From: Azolla caroliniana
Taxonomy: Eukaryota > Polypodiophyta
NCBI GenBank assembly: GCA_043228905.1
Contig: JBHGNT010000010.1
Span: forward strand, 8,060,001-8,124,000
Reading direction: 5' to 3'
DNA: 64,000 bases
Shown here: positions 1 to 11,159 of the stretch, one piece after another
Numbering within the stretch: position 1 is the stretch's first letter
Layout of the letters: each line of letters opens with the position of its first letter
The notes under the pieces: model-generated
Seen by the model: the letters and a program-made list of their open reading frames with translations, nothing else
Database searches by the model: none
What the model was told of the DNA's origin: nothing
Position numbers and translations under genes: made by a program

Positions 1-261
1 CCCGCTCACGCACGAAGTGGTAGTGCACCTCGATGTGCTTTGTGCGAGCATGGAACACAAGGTTCGTGGCGAGCTGCAGGCTGCTCATGTTATCGGAGTA
101 AATCGGGATCGGGGTGGGTACCTCGATCCGCAAGTCTCGCAGCAGTCGCCGAAGCCAGATGGCTTCACAAGTGGCAACGGTAGCGGCCCGGTACTCAGCC
201 TCAGTGCTTGACAAAGCCACTGTGAGCTGCTTCTTGTTGCTCCACGCAACGGCCGCGCTAC
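1..261 (-). pseudogene. copia A RNase H (partial, shifted frame)
   Basis: The minus strand matches the RNase H of element B at nucleotide level, including the segment encoding STEAEYRA and the C-terminal HIEVHYHFVRERV region. It is out of frame with the upstream RT. The rest of the element (tail, polypurine tract, 3' LTR) lies outside the window. Confidence 0.85.
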
Positions 262-2244
262 CTATGGAGAACATGTATCCGGAAGTGGAGCGGCAATCAG
301 ATGCATCGTCGGCCAGTCAGCATCTGTGTAACCGACAAGCTCTTCAGGTATACCTCGACGGTATAGCAGTCCCCGGTCCTTAGTGCCGCTGACATACCGT
401 AAGATTCGTTGCGCGCACTGAAGGTGCTCCACGGTCGGCTTCTGCATGAACTGACTTACCATGCCGACCGGATAGCTGATGTCGGGTCGGGTGATGGTTA
501 AGTAGATCAAGCTTCCGACAACCTGTCGGAACCGTTTCTCATTGCAGGCCGGTCCGGAGTTGGGACGGAACTTCTGGTTCCGGTCCAGGGGTGTGGAGAC
601 AGGTCGGCAATCCGTCATGCCGAACTTATACAGCATATTCAACACGTAATGTTGTTGTGAGAGCAATATGCCGTCGGGGGTCCGGATCACTTCGATCCCA
701 AGAAAATAATGAAGGTCCCCCAGGTCCTTCATTTCGAATGTGTCCAACAACTGGGACTTGACGCGGTTGATTTCGGGAAGACCCGGTCCGATGAGGACTA
801 AATCATCCACATACAAGAGTATACATACCGGACCGTCAGAGCCTTGCCGGATGAACAACGAAGAGTCCGACTTAGAGACAGCAAACCCCAGCTTACGCAA
901 CCGGTGCGTTATCTTCGCGTTCCAGGCTCGGGGGGCTTGCTTCAAGCCGTAAAGCGACTTCTTCAATCGGCATACCGCCGACTTGTTCATCTCCGATTGA
1001 AATCCGGGGGGCTGAGTCATAAAGACTTCTTCTTCAAGCTCTCCTTGAAGGAAGGCGTTATTCACATCCATCTGGTGAAGATGCCACCCCCTTGCCGCAG
1101 CAACCGCCAGTATCACACGAACCGTCGTCATCTTCGCCACAAGAGCGAAGGTCTCGTCGTAGTCGATTCCGTGGGTTTGCGCGTATCCCTTCGCCACTAA
1201 CCGGGCTTTGTACTGGTTAACAGAACCATCGGCGTTGTACTTGACCTTGTACACCCACTTGCATCCGATCGGTTTACAGTGACGGGGAGGGTCAACTAGG
1301 TCCCAAGTTTCATTGGCATCGAGCGCCCGCATTTCTTCGTCCATAGCGGCACGCCAATTTGCGTCCTTTGCCGCTTCTGCGTAGCTCTCCGGCTCACGCA
1401 CTTCTGTCACCTTAGTCATGTACGCATAATGATGCGCCATGTATTCATTGTACCCGTACCGCATGACAGGATCCTTCTGGCGGGTTGATCGGCGCAATGC
1501 ACCGTCACCTGATTTGAGACCCTTCTTGGCCAGTTCGGTCTTCATTGCCGAAGATCCGCCTTTCTCCTTTCCGGAGTCAGATACGCACCGATCCGACTCA
1601 TCGTTGCCGGTTTCGAATTCCGGCATCTTCCTCTTCCCCTTCTCTTTGCGCGCGAACCGTTTCCTCGGTTCCTTGCGCGGGGAGAGCACGGCAGAGTCTC
1701 CACCACTTGCCGTCTCTTCATCCGACCGGTCCAACCGACTCAATCGCTCGTTCGGTCCACTCAACCGACTCAGTCGCTCGTTCGGTTCACTCAACCGTAA
1801 CGATTCCAGACTCTCATCTTGAGTCCCGACTTCATCAGCCTCTGTCAGGGGTGATTCAGGCTCACTGGCCTGATCTTCCGGCATTGGGTCGGGATTGGAA
1901 GTCGGAGTCAGTACGGAGTACCAGGATGCCGATTCATCGAACTCGACATCCCGGCTAACTCGGACTTCCTTCGTCCGGGGGTTATAGCACTTATACCCCT
2001 TTTGCTCTTGAGCATAGCCGACTAGGATGCATTTTTCCGATTTTGCATCTAGCTTTCTCCGCTTCTGATCCGGCACATGCACATACGCTATGCTGCCGAA
2101 TATCCGAAGGTGTCTTAAGTTCGGCTTGCGCCCGAAATATAGCTCATGAGCTGACACCTTGTCACCAATGCGGTTTTGTATGTAGACGGCCGTCCGGACC
2201 GCCTCCGCCCAGTAGAACCGGGGCATGCTCTTCTCCTCCAGCAT
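262..2244 (-). pseudogene. copia A integrase C-terminus and reverse transcriptase
   Basis: A 660-codon open frame holds the integrase C-terminal module (FGSIAYVHVP, NPRTKEVRVSRDV), a Ser/Glu-rich linker, and a complete copia RT with WVYKVKYNADGS, QMDVNNAFLQGELEE, LYGLKQAPRAWN and the active site YVDD in LLYVDDLVLIG. The frame is lost at the RNase H motif YTDADW through a small deletion relative to B. It is the longest open frame left in this element. Confidence 0.92.
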
Positions 2245-3123
2245 TGTCCTTGCCGCTTCGATGAGTGTCCGGTTCTTCCTTTCGGCTACACCGTTTTGCT
2301 CCGGTGTGTATCTGCAGCTGAACTCTCACCGAATTCCCTTCTCCTGCAGATAACTAGTGAATTGGCCGGAAAAATATTCCTTTCCGCCATTCGACCGAAG
2401 GCATTTGATCTTCCTCTCTGATTCCTGTTCCACCATCTTCTGGAGGCTCCGGAAACAGTCGAAGACTTCGCTCTTCCGCTCAATGAGGTAGATCCAAGTA
2501 TGTCGAGTATAGTCGTCGATGAAGGAGACGAAGTACCGGCTCCCGCCAAGGCTTACACTTTGTGCCAGTCCCCACACATCCGAATGGATGAGATCGAGCT
2601 TGTTACGGCTCCGGTTCCGTTCGGTGGGGAATGGAAGCCGGTGTTGCTTCCCAAATTGGCAGGCTTCACAAATTTCGGCTCTCCGGCCGCTGAACTTCGG
2701 CAAACTGAAAATGACTTGTTTCGTTTGCAGATCTTGAAGCCTCTGGTAGTTGACGTGGCCTGTCCGCTTGTGCCACACGTCGATGTCCGACTCAACCTTC
2801 TGTCGTTTCGCGAACAGAGCGGTGCCAAAGTCATTGGTGTTGAGGATAAACATCCTCCTATCTCTGCGCCCTTGCGCAATGACTTCGCCCTCATCCTTAA
2901 TGAAGCACTCGAGGTGCATAAACCGCACCTGCATACCCTGGTCGACAATCTGACCGACGGACACCAGGTTCTTCGTGATTGTCGGAATGTGTAATACGTT
3001 CATCAGCTTCCCTTTATGTCCGACGTGCCTTAGAGGGACTTCTCCGACGTGCACGATTGGGTGAGGAGTGTCGTCTCCGGTTTCGACTACTCCTGATTGA
3101 TCCGGTTTCTCCAGAAAGGAGAA
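2245..3123 (-). pseudogene. copia A GAG-pre-integrase and integrase core
   Basis: The region contains the pre-integrase zinc-binding segment (HKRTGHVNY, then CEACQFGKQHRLPFP) and the integrase catalytic core (HSDVWGLAQ, FIDDYTRHTW, NGVAERK). The second catalytic Asp is changed: SNGGKEYF here against SDGGKEYF in B and C. A CGA codon has become TGA at about 2327, closing the frame. Both changes are C-to-T or G-to-A transitions. Confidence 0.88.
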
Positions 3124-4191
3124 CTACTCTTTGTGGCTCGTCATGTGGTTCGACGCGCCGGAATCAACATACCACACTTCCTCCGTTTTGGAAGTGGTCT
3201 TCTTCATTGAGTTTGCCTTGTGATTCATCACCAAGGCTGGCCCCTTACCGGCCTTTCCAGTTCCGGATCCTCCTAATCCGTTTGCGTAGTGCGAGTTTTG
3301 TCGGCCATCCTTACCGGTCTTGCCGGATCCGGATTTGTCCGAATCGGCACGCTTTCTCCAGCACTCACTTTCCCTATGGCCTTTTTTGCCACAATACCAG
3401 CATTCCGTAGCGGATTTGTCTTGCCGGCCTCCGGCACCGCCTTGACTCCCCCTACTTGTGGAAGTCCCGGAACTGCTGTCGGCACACTCATAGTGCCTTC
3501 GTTCCTGCTCTTGCCGGCCGCCTCCATTGCATGCCGACCCACCTCTTCCACCACGCCCACGGAGCCGATCCGTTCCCGTGTACAGCATTTGGCTGTCCGG
3601 GGATGCACTGGTAGATGCACCGGCGTGGTTCTCCTCTACAAGGAGCATCGACTGTAAGTCGAAGAATGAGGGGGTATTCTCCCTTGTACACACCACAGTC
3701 CGGAACGCTCCGAACTTGGACGCCAGGCCTCCGAGACATACCTGCACCATCTCGTCTTCCTCTATGGTAACATTGATAGAGGCGAGCGAGTCGCAGGTTT
3801 CCTTTATCCGGCCCGTGTAGTCTCCCACGGACATGTTCTTCTGTCGAACATTGCTCAACTCTTGTCTGAGTTGCAACTTCCGGGCAGTGGTGCTTGCGGC
3901 GAAAACCTTTTTCAGGTTCCCCCAAGCATCCTTCGGTGTCTTGGCGTCACGGATGTGGCTGAGCAGCTGATCGCCGACACTGGACGCGAAGCAGTACATC
4001 ACCCTGCTTGCCGCCTGTTCCTATACCGGGAAGTCCTTGTGTGCCGAGTCTGGCACCGCATCATTCGCTCCTTCGACATAACTCCAGTACCCGTGTCCAA
4101 ACAGGTACTGGTGCATCTTGTAAGACCAGGATGCGTAGTTGCTCCTGTCGATCTTCTCCACCGGGAGCGACGTAGCCATGCCTCTATCCAT
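3124..4191 (-). pseudogene. copia A gag (UBN2-type capsid, zinc knuckle, start of protease)
   Basis: The start at 4191 gives the MDRGMA N-terminus shared with elements B and D. A UBN2-type gag domain follows, then a Gly/Arg-rich linker, the CCHC knuckle CWYCGKKGHRESECW and the protease active site in WYVDSGASNHMT. One TGG codon has become TAG early in gag (about 4022), and another stop follows the protease motif at SHKE. Gag would form the cytoplasmic particle that packages element RNA; this copy is broken. Confidence 0.9.
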
Positions 4192-4273
4192 GTCTTCTAC
4201 TGTGTCTGTTTTCGGCCTGTTAGGGTTTTCTTCTCAAGAGTAAATGTTTGCAGCAGAGATTCTCAACCCTCGC

Positions 4274-4285
4274 GCTCTGATACCA
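4274..4285 (-). other. Primer-binding site of copia A
   Basis: Read on the minus strand it is TGGTATCAGAGC, the complement of the 3' end of plant initiator methionine tRNA. It directly follows the LTR, as expected for minus-strand priming in Ty1/copia elements. Confidence 0.93.
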
Positions 4286-4712
4286 TGTAAGCGTAAGTGT
4301 TTGCGGAAGCGTAAAACAGAGAACAACACACACACAGAGACAGAGAGACAGAGAGACAGAGAGACAGAGAGAAACAGAGAGAGCAGAACGTAATTTCAAA
4401 ATTATATCAAGACTCTGTATACACACTGTGCTAAGTAGCACTATTTATACAAGTCCTCTTGGGACTGACAGAAGTACCATGTACTTCAATGCTCACACGA
4501 GCATCTAACACTTACTACGAGACTATAGCTACCTAGTAGTCTATCCTATACTAGGCTTCCGATTCGACTTCCGGTTACGGATTGCACTCGGCCTCCACTG
4601 CTTGCCGGTTCGGTTGCTCACCGTCATACCGATCCGTTTCGCCCAATCCGTCTCGCTTACCGGCTCCGGCTTATTCAGCGGATCCGGCTCCAGTTGAGCT
4701 TGCCGCTCAACA
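4286..4712 (-). repeat. 5' LTR of copia A (427 bp)
   Basis: The LTR runs between TG and CA ends (reverse strand) and abuts the primer-binding site. It matches both LTRs of element B apart from an expanded GA/CT-rich tract near 4320-4385. It carries the same inverted repeats upstream of a reverse-strand TATA-type box. It has inserted into sequence starting at 4713. Confidence 0.92.
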
Positions 4713-4912
4713 CTAACCAATTCTACAACTTCGCGACTTGCTTGCTCCGGGATGACTCTTTGCTCAAGCAAATAGCAAAAGCCACTACGATTGACAAGTT
4801 CGCCACAGAAGTCAAGGCAAGTATCACAAACCCCTCCCATGAACCCAAAAGACCTGATTTAGCTCATTTTACAATTCAGGATAATCTTTTGTTTCAAGAT
4901 AATCTTTTGTAA
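4713..4912 (+). other. Possible Ty3/gypsy pol fragment (target of A)
   Basis: A short open frame continues from the LTR border of A. Its ending, with the pattern DLAHFTIQDNLLF, resembles the stretch before the integrase zinc finger of Ty3/gypsy pol. The likeness rests on pattern only. If right, A inserted into an older gypsy relic. Confidence 0.28.
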
Positions 4913-5330
4913 GTCCTAGAAGGTGAACAAACTATCACGAACGGGTGGAATGAGGCTAAGTACTAAGAGAGAGTGAGAGCATAAGCAAGATCACAAGATT
5001 TTCAAAGACAAGTAGACGAGGCTCAATATTAAGAGATAGTGGGGGAGAGAGCATAGACAAGCGAACAAGCAAGAGAGAGGATAGACAAATAAACAAGAAT
5101 TGTATATGGTTTCGTAACTGGTGTTGTTCACCTTGATTGTAATCAAGGTGCACCCCAATATTTATACAAGAATGTGGAGGTATGCATGAAAGCTAGAAGA
5201 CTTCTAGAGAGTGTATGGAAACTTCTAGAGAGTGCATGAAGATGCATTCTCTAGAGGTTCTTGAAAGTTCTAGTGATCAATCTATAATGAAATAAGTTGA
5301 GTCTTACACAATACAATAATGCATAGATGG
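4913..5330. other. Non-coding, GA-rich stretch
   Basis: No gene is seen. The segment has GA-rich runs (4965-5100), a short inverted repeat around 5131-5150 (CACCTTGATTG / CAATCAAGGTG) and a repeated phrase CTAGAGAGTG at 5200-5240. It could be a worn LTR. Confidence 0.4.
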
Positions 5331-5397
5331 ATGTAGCTCAATTCGTAAGGTTGCCCAATAAGACCAAAAGGTCATGGGTTCAACCCCCACCATTCCA
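5331..5397 (+). repeat. tRNA-like / SINE-head sequence
   Basis: A box A-like TAGCTCAATT and a box B-like GGGTTCAACCCCC lie about 40 bp apart, as in tRNA genes and tRNA-derived SINEs. The T-stem pairs 4 of 5 positions, but the acceptor ends do not pair well, so a working tRNA is unlikely. It is more likely a SINE head or a tRNA pseudogene. Confidence 0.35.
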
Positions 5398-5415
5398 TGT
5401 GGCATCCTGTCTATG

Positions 5416-6965
5416 ATAGACATTGTCTTCTTGGAAGACAAGACAATAGATGACTAAGAGGCAAAAGTCAGAATCGACTTCCCAATCGACTCCCACTACC
5501 ACCAACTTAAGGCCAAATGAACCGACACCAGTCGACATAGCTAGCATGCTTTTATTGTAGAAAGAATGTACACTTCCAAAAGGACTACCGACATCTCAAA
5601 AGGACAAGAGTGTCGGCAATAATGTCCAACCCAGGAAGATTCTTGACGAAAAGGACACATCAACTGTAGCTATGAGTGCAGAGGAGATTTTGTTCATTTG
5701 TGAGTAGGCAAGCACAAATCTTGCAAGCGAAGAGTGCACCTGGGTAATCGACTCGTGTGCATCCTTCCATATAACTCCATTGGGTGAATGCTTCTCGATT
5801 TACATAGCCGGAGATCATGGCTATGAGAAGATGGGAGACAATGGTGAGTGCAAGATAGCCTGCATTGGAATCGTGTGCCGAATGACGTCGACAAGTTGTC
5901 GATTGACGTTGAGGGAAGTTCAACATGTCCCCGATATTAGGTTGAGTCTTATATTGACTAGAAAGTTGGATGACGAAGGCTATAGTGGTAGCTTCCGGAA
6001 TGGTAAGTGAAAGGTTTTTTGTGGAAACCCCATAGTGGCAAGAGCACAGAAAGAGGTCATACTGTATATGATGCATGACCGGCTATGCAAGTCGGAAGTG
6101 AATGTGGCACCCAACTCGAGTGGAGAGTTATGGCATAAAAGGCTCGACCACATGAGTGAAAAAGAAGTGCACATCCTGGCTAACCAAGATCTTCTCCTAG
6201 AAGTGAAAGGAGTACACTTGGAGAAGTGTGTCAAATGCTTAGCCTGAAAGCAGTACCGAGCGGCATTCCACACAAGAACACTAAGAAGAAGAGAAGTTGC
6301 ACTGGAACTAGTACACACAAATGTGTGTTATGTAGATGCTCCATCGCCGAGGTGGACAATTATTTGTAACATTTATTGACGACTATAGTCAAAAGACATG
6401 GGCCTTCGTGGTGAAGACGTAGGATTAAGTCCTGTCAATGTCCAAGGAGTTCTAGGCAAGAACCAAACAATAGTTGGGTCAGAAGTTGAAGGCAGTCCAA
6501 GCCGACAATGGTGGCGAATATAAAGAGTAGTTCGAGGACTACTTCAAGGCCCAAGGCATTTGAATCGAATACAAAGTGCCAGGGATCCCTGAGTTGAATG
6601 GGCTTGCAAAGAGGATGAATCGAACAATCATAGAGAGAGTAAGGACCGTGCTCTCTCATGCTAAACTACCGAAATCATATTGGGTTGAGGCAATGTACAT
6701 AGCTCTTTACCTTATCAACAGGTCCACCTCAGTACCATTGAAAGGTGATGTCCCATAGAGGGTGTGGACAGGAAAGGATTTCTCCTAGCGATACCTAAGG
6801 GTGTTCAAATGTTTAATTTATATGCATGTGGCTAAGGATAAGAGGTCAAAACTCGACAACAAGTCGAAACCATGCATATTCATGGGATACTCAAAGGATG
6901 AGTTCAGCTACAAGCTGTGGGACTTAGTCGATAAGAAAGTAGTGAGGAGTCGGGAAATAAACTTC
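5416..6965 (+). pseudogene. copia E unit 1: knuckle, protease, integrase
   Basis: The unit starts with the end of an integrase module (CATTGTCTTCTTGGAAGACA at 5421). It then has a damaged zinc knuckle near 5548, a protease motif W-V-I-D-S-C-A-S near 5742 (Gly replaced by Cys), pre-integrase (LWHKRLDHMSEK) and integrase pieces up to 6957. It aligns with unit 2 over its length with scattered substitutions and small indels. It is interrupted by several stops. Confidence 0.82.
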
Positions 6966-8456
6966 TTGGAAGACAAGACAATACAGGACTAAGAAGCAGA
7001 AGTCGGAATTGACTTCCACTACCACCGACGTAAGCCCAAATGAACTAACACAGTCGGTTGTTCGAAGATAGCCAGTTGGCACACGTAACATGCTTTTATT
7101 GTGGAAAGAATGGACACTTTGAGAAGGACTGTCGACACCTCAAGAAGGACAACAGTGTCGACCATAATGTCCAACCGAGGAAGATTCCTGATGCAAAGGG
7201 CACATCAGTCGTAGCTACGAGTGCAGAGGAGATTTTGTTCATTTGTGAGCAGGCAAGCACAAATCTTGCAAGCGAAGAGTGCATCGGGGTAATCGACTTG
7301 GGTGCATCTGTCCATATATCTCTATCGAGTGAGTACTTCTCAACATACATAGACGGAGATCATGGCTATGTAAAGACGGGAGACAATGGTGAGTGCAAGC
7401 TAGCTAGCATTGGAAGCGTGTGCCTAATTATGTCGTCAGGTTGTCGACTAACGCTGAGGGAAGTTCGACATGTCCCCGATATCAGATTGAATCTGATATC
7501 AACTAGAAAGTTGGATGATGAAGGCTATAGTGGTAGGTTCCGGAATGGTAAGTGGAAGTTTTGTCATGGAAACCTCACAGTGGCAAGAGCACAGAAAGAG
7601 AGCACATTGTATATGATGCATGCCCGACTATGCAAGTCAAAAGTGAATGTGGCACCCGACTCGAGTGGAGAGTGATGGCATAAGAGGCTCGACCACATGA
7701 ATGAAAAAGGAGTGTGCATCCTGGCTGACCAAGAACTTCTCCCATAAGTGAAAGGAGTACACTTGGGAAAGTGTGTCAACTGCTTAGCCTGAAAGCAGAA
7801 TTGAGCGGCGTTGCACACAAAACCACCAAGAAGAAGAGAAGTTGCATTGGAACTAGTACAGACAAATGTGTGCTATGTAGATGCTCCATCGCATCAAGGT
7901 GGGTAGTTATTTGTAATGTTTATTGAAGACTATAGTCAAAAGACATGGGCTTTTGTGGTGAAGACAAAGGATCAAGTCCTATCAATGTTCAAGGAGTTCT
8001 AGGAAAGAACCGAACGAGAGTCGGGTTGGAAGTTCAAGGTTGTCCGAACCGACAATGGCGACGAATATAAAGGGCGGTTCGAGGACTGTTGCAAGGCCCA
8101 AGGTATTCGAATCGAACAATCATGGAGGGAGTAAGGAGCATGCTCTCTCATGCTAAATTGCCGAAATTGTATTGGGTTGGGGCCATGTACACAATTGTTT
8201 ACCTGATCAACAGGTTCCCCTCAGTACCATTGATAGGTGATGTCTCACAGAGCGTGTGGACTGGAAAGGATGTCTCCTACTAACACCTAAGGTGTTCGGA
8301 TGTTTAGTGTATATGCATGTGGCTAAGCATCAGAGGTCAAAGCTCGACAACAAGTCAAAACCATGCATATTCATGGGATATTCAGAGGATGAGTTCGGCT
8401 ACAGGCTGTGGGACTTAGTTGATAAGAAGGTAGTGAGGAGTCGGGACATAGTCTTC
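6966..8456 (+). pseudogene. copia E unit 2: knuckle, protease, integrase
   Basis: This is the second head-to-tail copy. It has an intact CCHC knuckle CFYCGKNGHFEKDC, a protease core VIDLGASVHI (usual Ser replaced by Leu), pre-integrase and the integrase C-terminal module (VFGCLVYMHVA, KPCIFMGYSEDEFGYRLWD). A 205-codon frame covers knuckle to pre-integrase. After this copy the linker runs on into RT rather than back to a knuckle, so this junction looks like the original order. Confidence 0.84.
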
Positions 8457-9625
8457 TTGGAAGAGAAGATAATAGAGGACTGGAAGAAGCAGAAGTCGGA
8501 ATTGACTTCCTAGTCGACTCCCACTACCACCAACTTAAGGCCAAATGAACCAATAGAGTCGGTTGTTTGGAGACAGCCAGTCGGCATAGCTGAATCCGAG
8601 TCGGTGGACTCGGAGCAACTGACAAATATAGATGACTCAGAATTGGGTAACTCCCAACGATCGATTGACACATATGAACCCGAGCCAAGAGTAGAGTCGG
8701 AAAAGACATCCGAGGTGGAGCCGAGAACGAGTGGAAGGAGATACCCACTCAGAGAAAGGAAAGCATCCATGACATATGTCAGTCAATACATCCTCTTGAC
8801 TGATGAAGGTGAACCAGAGTGCTACAAAGAAGCCATAAGTAATGAGCACAAGGAGAAACGGCAGAGCGCAATGCAAGATGAGATGGACTCCTTCCATGAA
8901 AACTACACCTATGACCTAGTAGAACTACCGAAATCACCAGTCGTGAAGATGACATCCATCCGAACTGTTCTGAGCATAGCTGCTAGGATGGACCTAGAGA
9001 TCAAACAGTTGGATGTCAAGAGGGCATTCTTGCACGGGGAGATGGATGAAGAGATCCACATGCAACAACCCGAAGGCTTTGAGGAGAAAGGGAAAGAGAA
9101 CCTGGTGTGTGGATTGAAGAAAAGCTTGTATGGTCTGAAGCAAGCTCCACACCAATGGTACACAAAGTTTGAATCCTTCATGACGGAACATCGGTTCCAG
9201 AAAACACAGATTGATCACTGTGTGTTCGTGAAAAGGTACGAAGAAGACGATTTCTTGATTCTCTTATTATATGTAGATGACATGTTGATAGTAGATCAAG
9301 ACACAAGGAAAATCGGGAGCTTGAGGAAAGCCCTAGGAAAGTCGTTTGCCATAAAAGATCTTGGACCGGCTTAACAGATCTTGGGGATGCACATAGTTTG
9401 AGATATAACTAAGTAAGTGTTGTGGTTGTCACAACATAAGTATGTGACAAAGATCCTAGAGAGGTTCAACATGTCGGAAGCAAAGCCGGTCGGCTCTATG
9501 TTTTTGACCAACTGCAAGTTAAATGCTAGGCAATGTGTGAGAGGGGAGAGAGAAAAGGCTGAGATGAAGAAAGTACCATATGCCTCAGCCATCGGCAGTT
9601 TAATGTACGCTATGGTCTGCACGAT
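8457..9625 (+). pseudogene. copia E linker and RT copy 1
   Basis: A linker rich in Glu and Ser leads into RT. Visible motifs are QLDVKRAFLHGEMDEE, LKKSLYGLKQAPHQWY and the active site LLLYVDDMLIV. The start of RT (the KARIVVKGF segment) is missing; the frame jumps from ELPKSP to VVKMTSIR. A TAA at 9372 ends the open frame after KDLGPA. Confidence 0.85.
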
Positions 9626-10430
9626 GAAGACTAGAGAAGTCGACAACACACCCAAGTACAAAGCTCGCATTGTGGTGAAGGGGTTCCAACGGAAAAACGG
9701 TGTTGACTTCGACGAAATATTCGCACCAGTTGTGAAGATGACATCCATCCGAACTGTTCTGAGCATTGCTACAAGCATGGATCTGGAGATCGAACAATTG
9801 GATGTCAAGACAACATTATTGCGCGGGGAGCTGGATGAAGAAATCTATATGCAGCAACCCAAAGGCTTTGTGGAGAAAGGGAAAGAGAACCTAGTGTGTA
9901 GACTGAAGAAAAGCTTGTATGGGTTGAAAAAAGGTCCACACCAATGGTACAAGAAGTTTGAGTCCTTCATGGTGGAACATAGGTTCCAGAAAACACAAGC
10001 TGATCATTGTGTGTTTGTCAAAAAGTACGATGAAGGGAACTTCTTAATTCTCTTGTTATATGTGGATGACATGTTGATAGTCGGACAAGATACGAAGAAG
10101 ATTGTGAGCTTGAAGAAAGCACTAGGCAAGTCGTTTGCCATGAAAGATCTTGGGCCGGCAAAGCAAATCTTAGGGATGCACATAGTTCGAGATAGAACTA
10201 AGAAAATGTTGTGGTTGTCACAAGAAGAAATATGTGACAAAGATCCTGGAGAGGTTCAACATGTCGGAAGCAAAGTCAGTCGGCTCGGTGTTGCTGACAA
10301 ATTGTAGGTTGAATGCAAAGCAATGCTCAAGGAGTGAGAAAGAAAAGGTTGAGATGAGAAAAGTATTGTATGCCTCAGCCGTTGGCAGTTTAATGTATGC
10401 TATGGTTTGTACGAGATCAGACATAACATT
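9626..10430 (+). pseudogene. copia E RT copy 2
   Basis: A second RT copy lies 789 bp after the first (GTGAAGATGACATCCATCC at 8943 and 9732). It keeps the upstream segment YKARIVVKGFQRKNGVDFDE that copy 1 lacks, and the YVDD site. The junction falls at about 9625, after a TATGGTCTGCACG phrase that recurs as TATGGTTTGTACG at about 10400, where copy 2 leads on to RNase H. Confidence 0.85.
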
Positions 10431-11035
10431 TGTTGTGGGGGCAGTAAGTTGATATATGAGTAATCCAAGTAGGGAACACTGGGCAACTATGAAATGGATA
10501 CTCAGGTACTTGAAAGGCCCCTCGGGTGTGTGTCTTAGGTATGGTGTCAGAAAACCTATGCTCGAAGGCTGACTCGGACATGTCGGGGGATGTAGACTTA
10601 AGTCGATCCACTTCAGGGTACGTGATGACCTATGCAGGGGGAGCAGTGTCGTGGCAGTCATGACTACAGAAGTCTGTGGCGTTGTCGACCACATCGGCAG
10701 AGTACATGGCAGTAGTAGAGGCCGACAAAGAGCTAATCTAGATGAGAAATTTTCTCAACGAGTTAGGGATGAAGCAAAGGAAGTTCCTACTTCATTGTGA
10801 TAGTCAGAGTGCCATACATCTAGCACTGAATGTTACTTACCACTCCCGAACCAAGCACATACAAAGAAAGTATCACTGGTTGCGAGAGAAAGTGGAAGAA
10901 GAAGAGTTTACCCTTGTGAAGATCCATACTGGCAACAATGGATCTTACATGTTGACAGAGAACCTACCGATGGACAGACTCAGAGTTTGTCAACAAAGGA
11001 CAAGGCTAATCGACTCCACCCATAGGAGTGAAGGG
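10431..11035 (+). pseudogene. copia E RNase H
   Basis: Frameshifted remains of copia RNase H: a segment like SNPSREHWATMKWILRYLKG near 10460, the TSAEYMAV motif near 10695, and the HCDSQSAIHLALN / SRTKHIQRKYHWLRE segment in an open frame from 10742. It ends just before a purine-rich tract (GAAGGGGGA) and the LTR. Confidence 0.8.
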
Positions 11036-11041
11036 GGATTT

Positions 11042-11100
11042 TGTTAGGAATATGTCCATCCTATGGGAGGAGCCGATTGGTCGGACAGATACAAAATACA
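11042..11100 (+). repeat. Truncated 3' LTR start of copia E
   Basis: The sequence begins TGTTAGGAATATGTCC directly after the purine tract. It resembles the start of the solo LTR at 27767 (TGTTGGGAATATGTCC, then GGGAGGA and GAGCCGA phrases). Similarity fades after about 50 bp, so the LTR is broken here. Confidence 0.65.
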
Positions 11101-11159
11101 AAATAGAGAAGCGACAATTCTTCCCAACCCGTCTTGTGTAAGACGATGGCTAGCCATGG

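Larger units (their letters stand above)
1..4712 (-). mobile_element. Ty1/copia LTR retrotransposon A (3' part beyond window)
   Basis: This is a reverse-strand copia element. Reading from its 5' end (high coordinates) it has an LTR, an initiator-Met tRNA primer site, gag, a CCHC knuckle, protease, integrase, RT and RNase H, and it is cut by the window start inside RNase H. It is close kin of element B (same LTR family, near-identical proteins). It cannot be active: it carries nonsense changes in gag, after the protease and in integrase, plus a frameshift in RNase H. The target duplication cannot be read because the far end is missing. Confidence 0.93.
5416..11100 (+). mobile_element. Ty1/copia retrotransposon E (Tork/Tnt1-like), rearranged and 5'-truncated
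   Basis: This is a plus-strand copia relic. Its knuckle CFYCGKNGHFEKDC and the phrase VRHVPDIRLNLISTRKLDDEGY-like are typical of the Tork/Tnt1 lineage. The order is: integrase end, [knuckle, protease, pre-integrase, integrase] twice in tandem, linker, RT twice in tandem, RNase H, then the first bases of a 3' LTR. No 5' LTR or gag N-terminus is found. Many stops and frameshifts show it is old. Its LTR start resembles the solo LTR at 27767. Confidence 0.85.

Noticed and set aside
844-3410. Plus-strand open frames of 70-164 codons across element A
   Set aside because: They lie opposite gag/pol of A, lack any family motif, and recur opposite the same pol positions in B, C and D. They are shadows.
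5331-5397. Functional tRNA gene
   Set aside because: Box A- and B-like words are present, but the acceptor stem does not pair and the T-stem has a mismatch. Kept only as tRNA-like/SINE.
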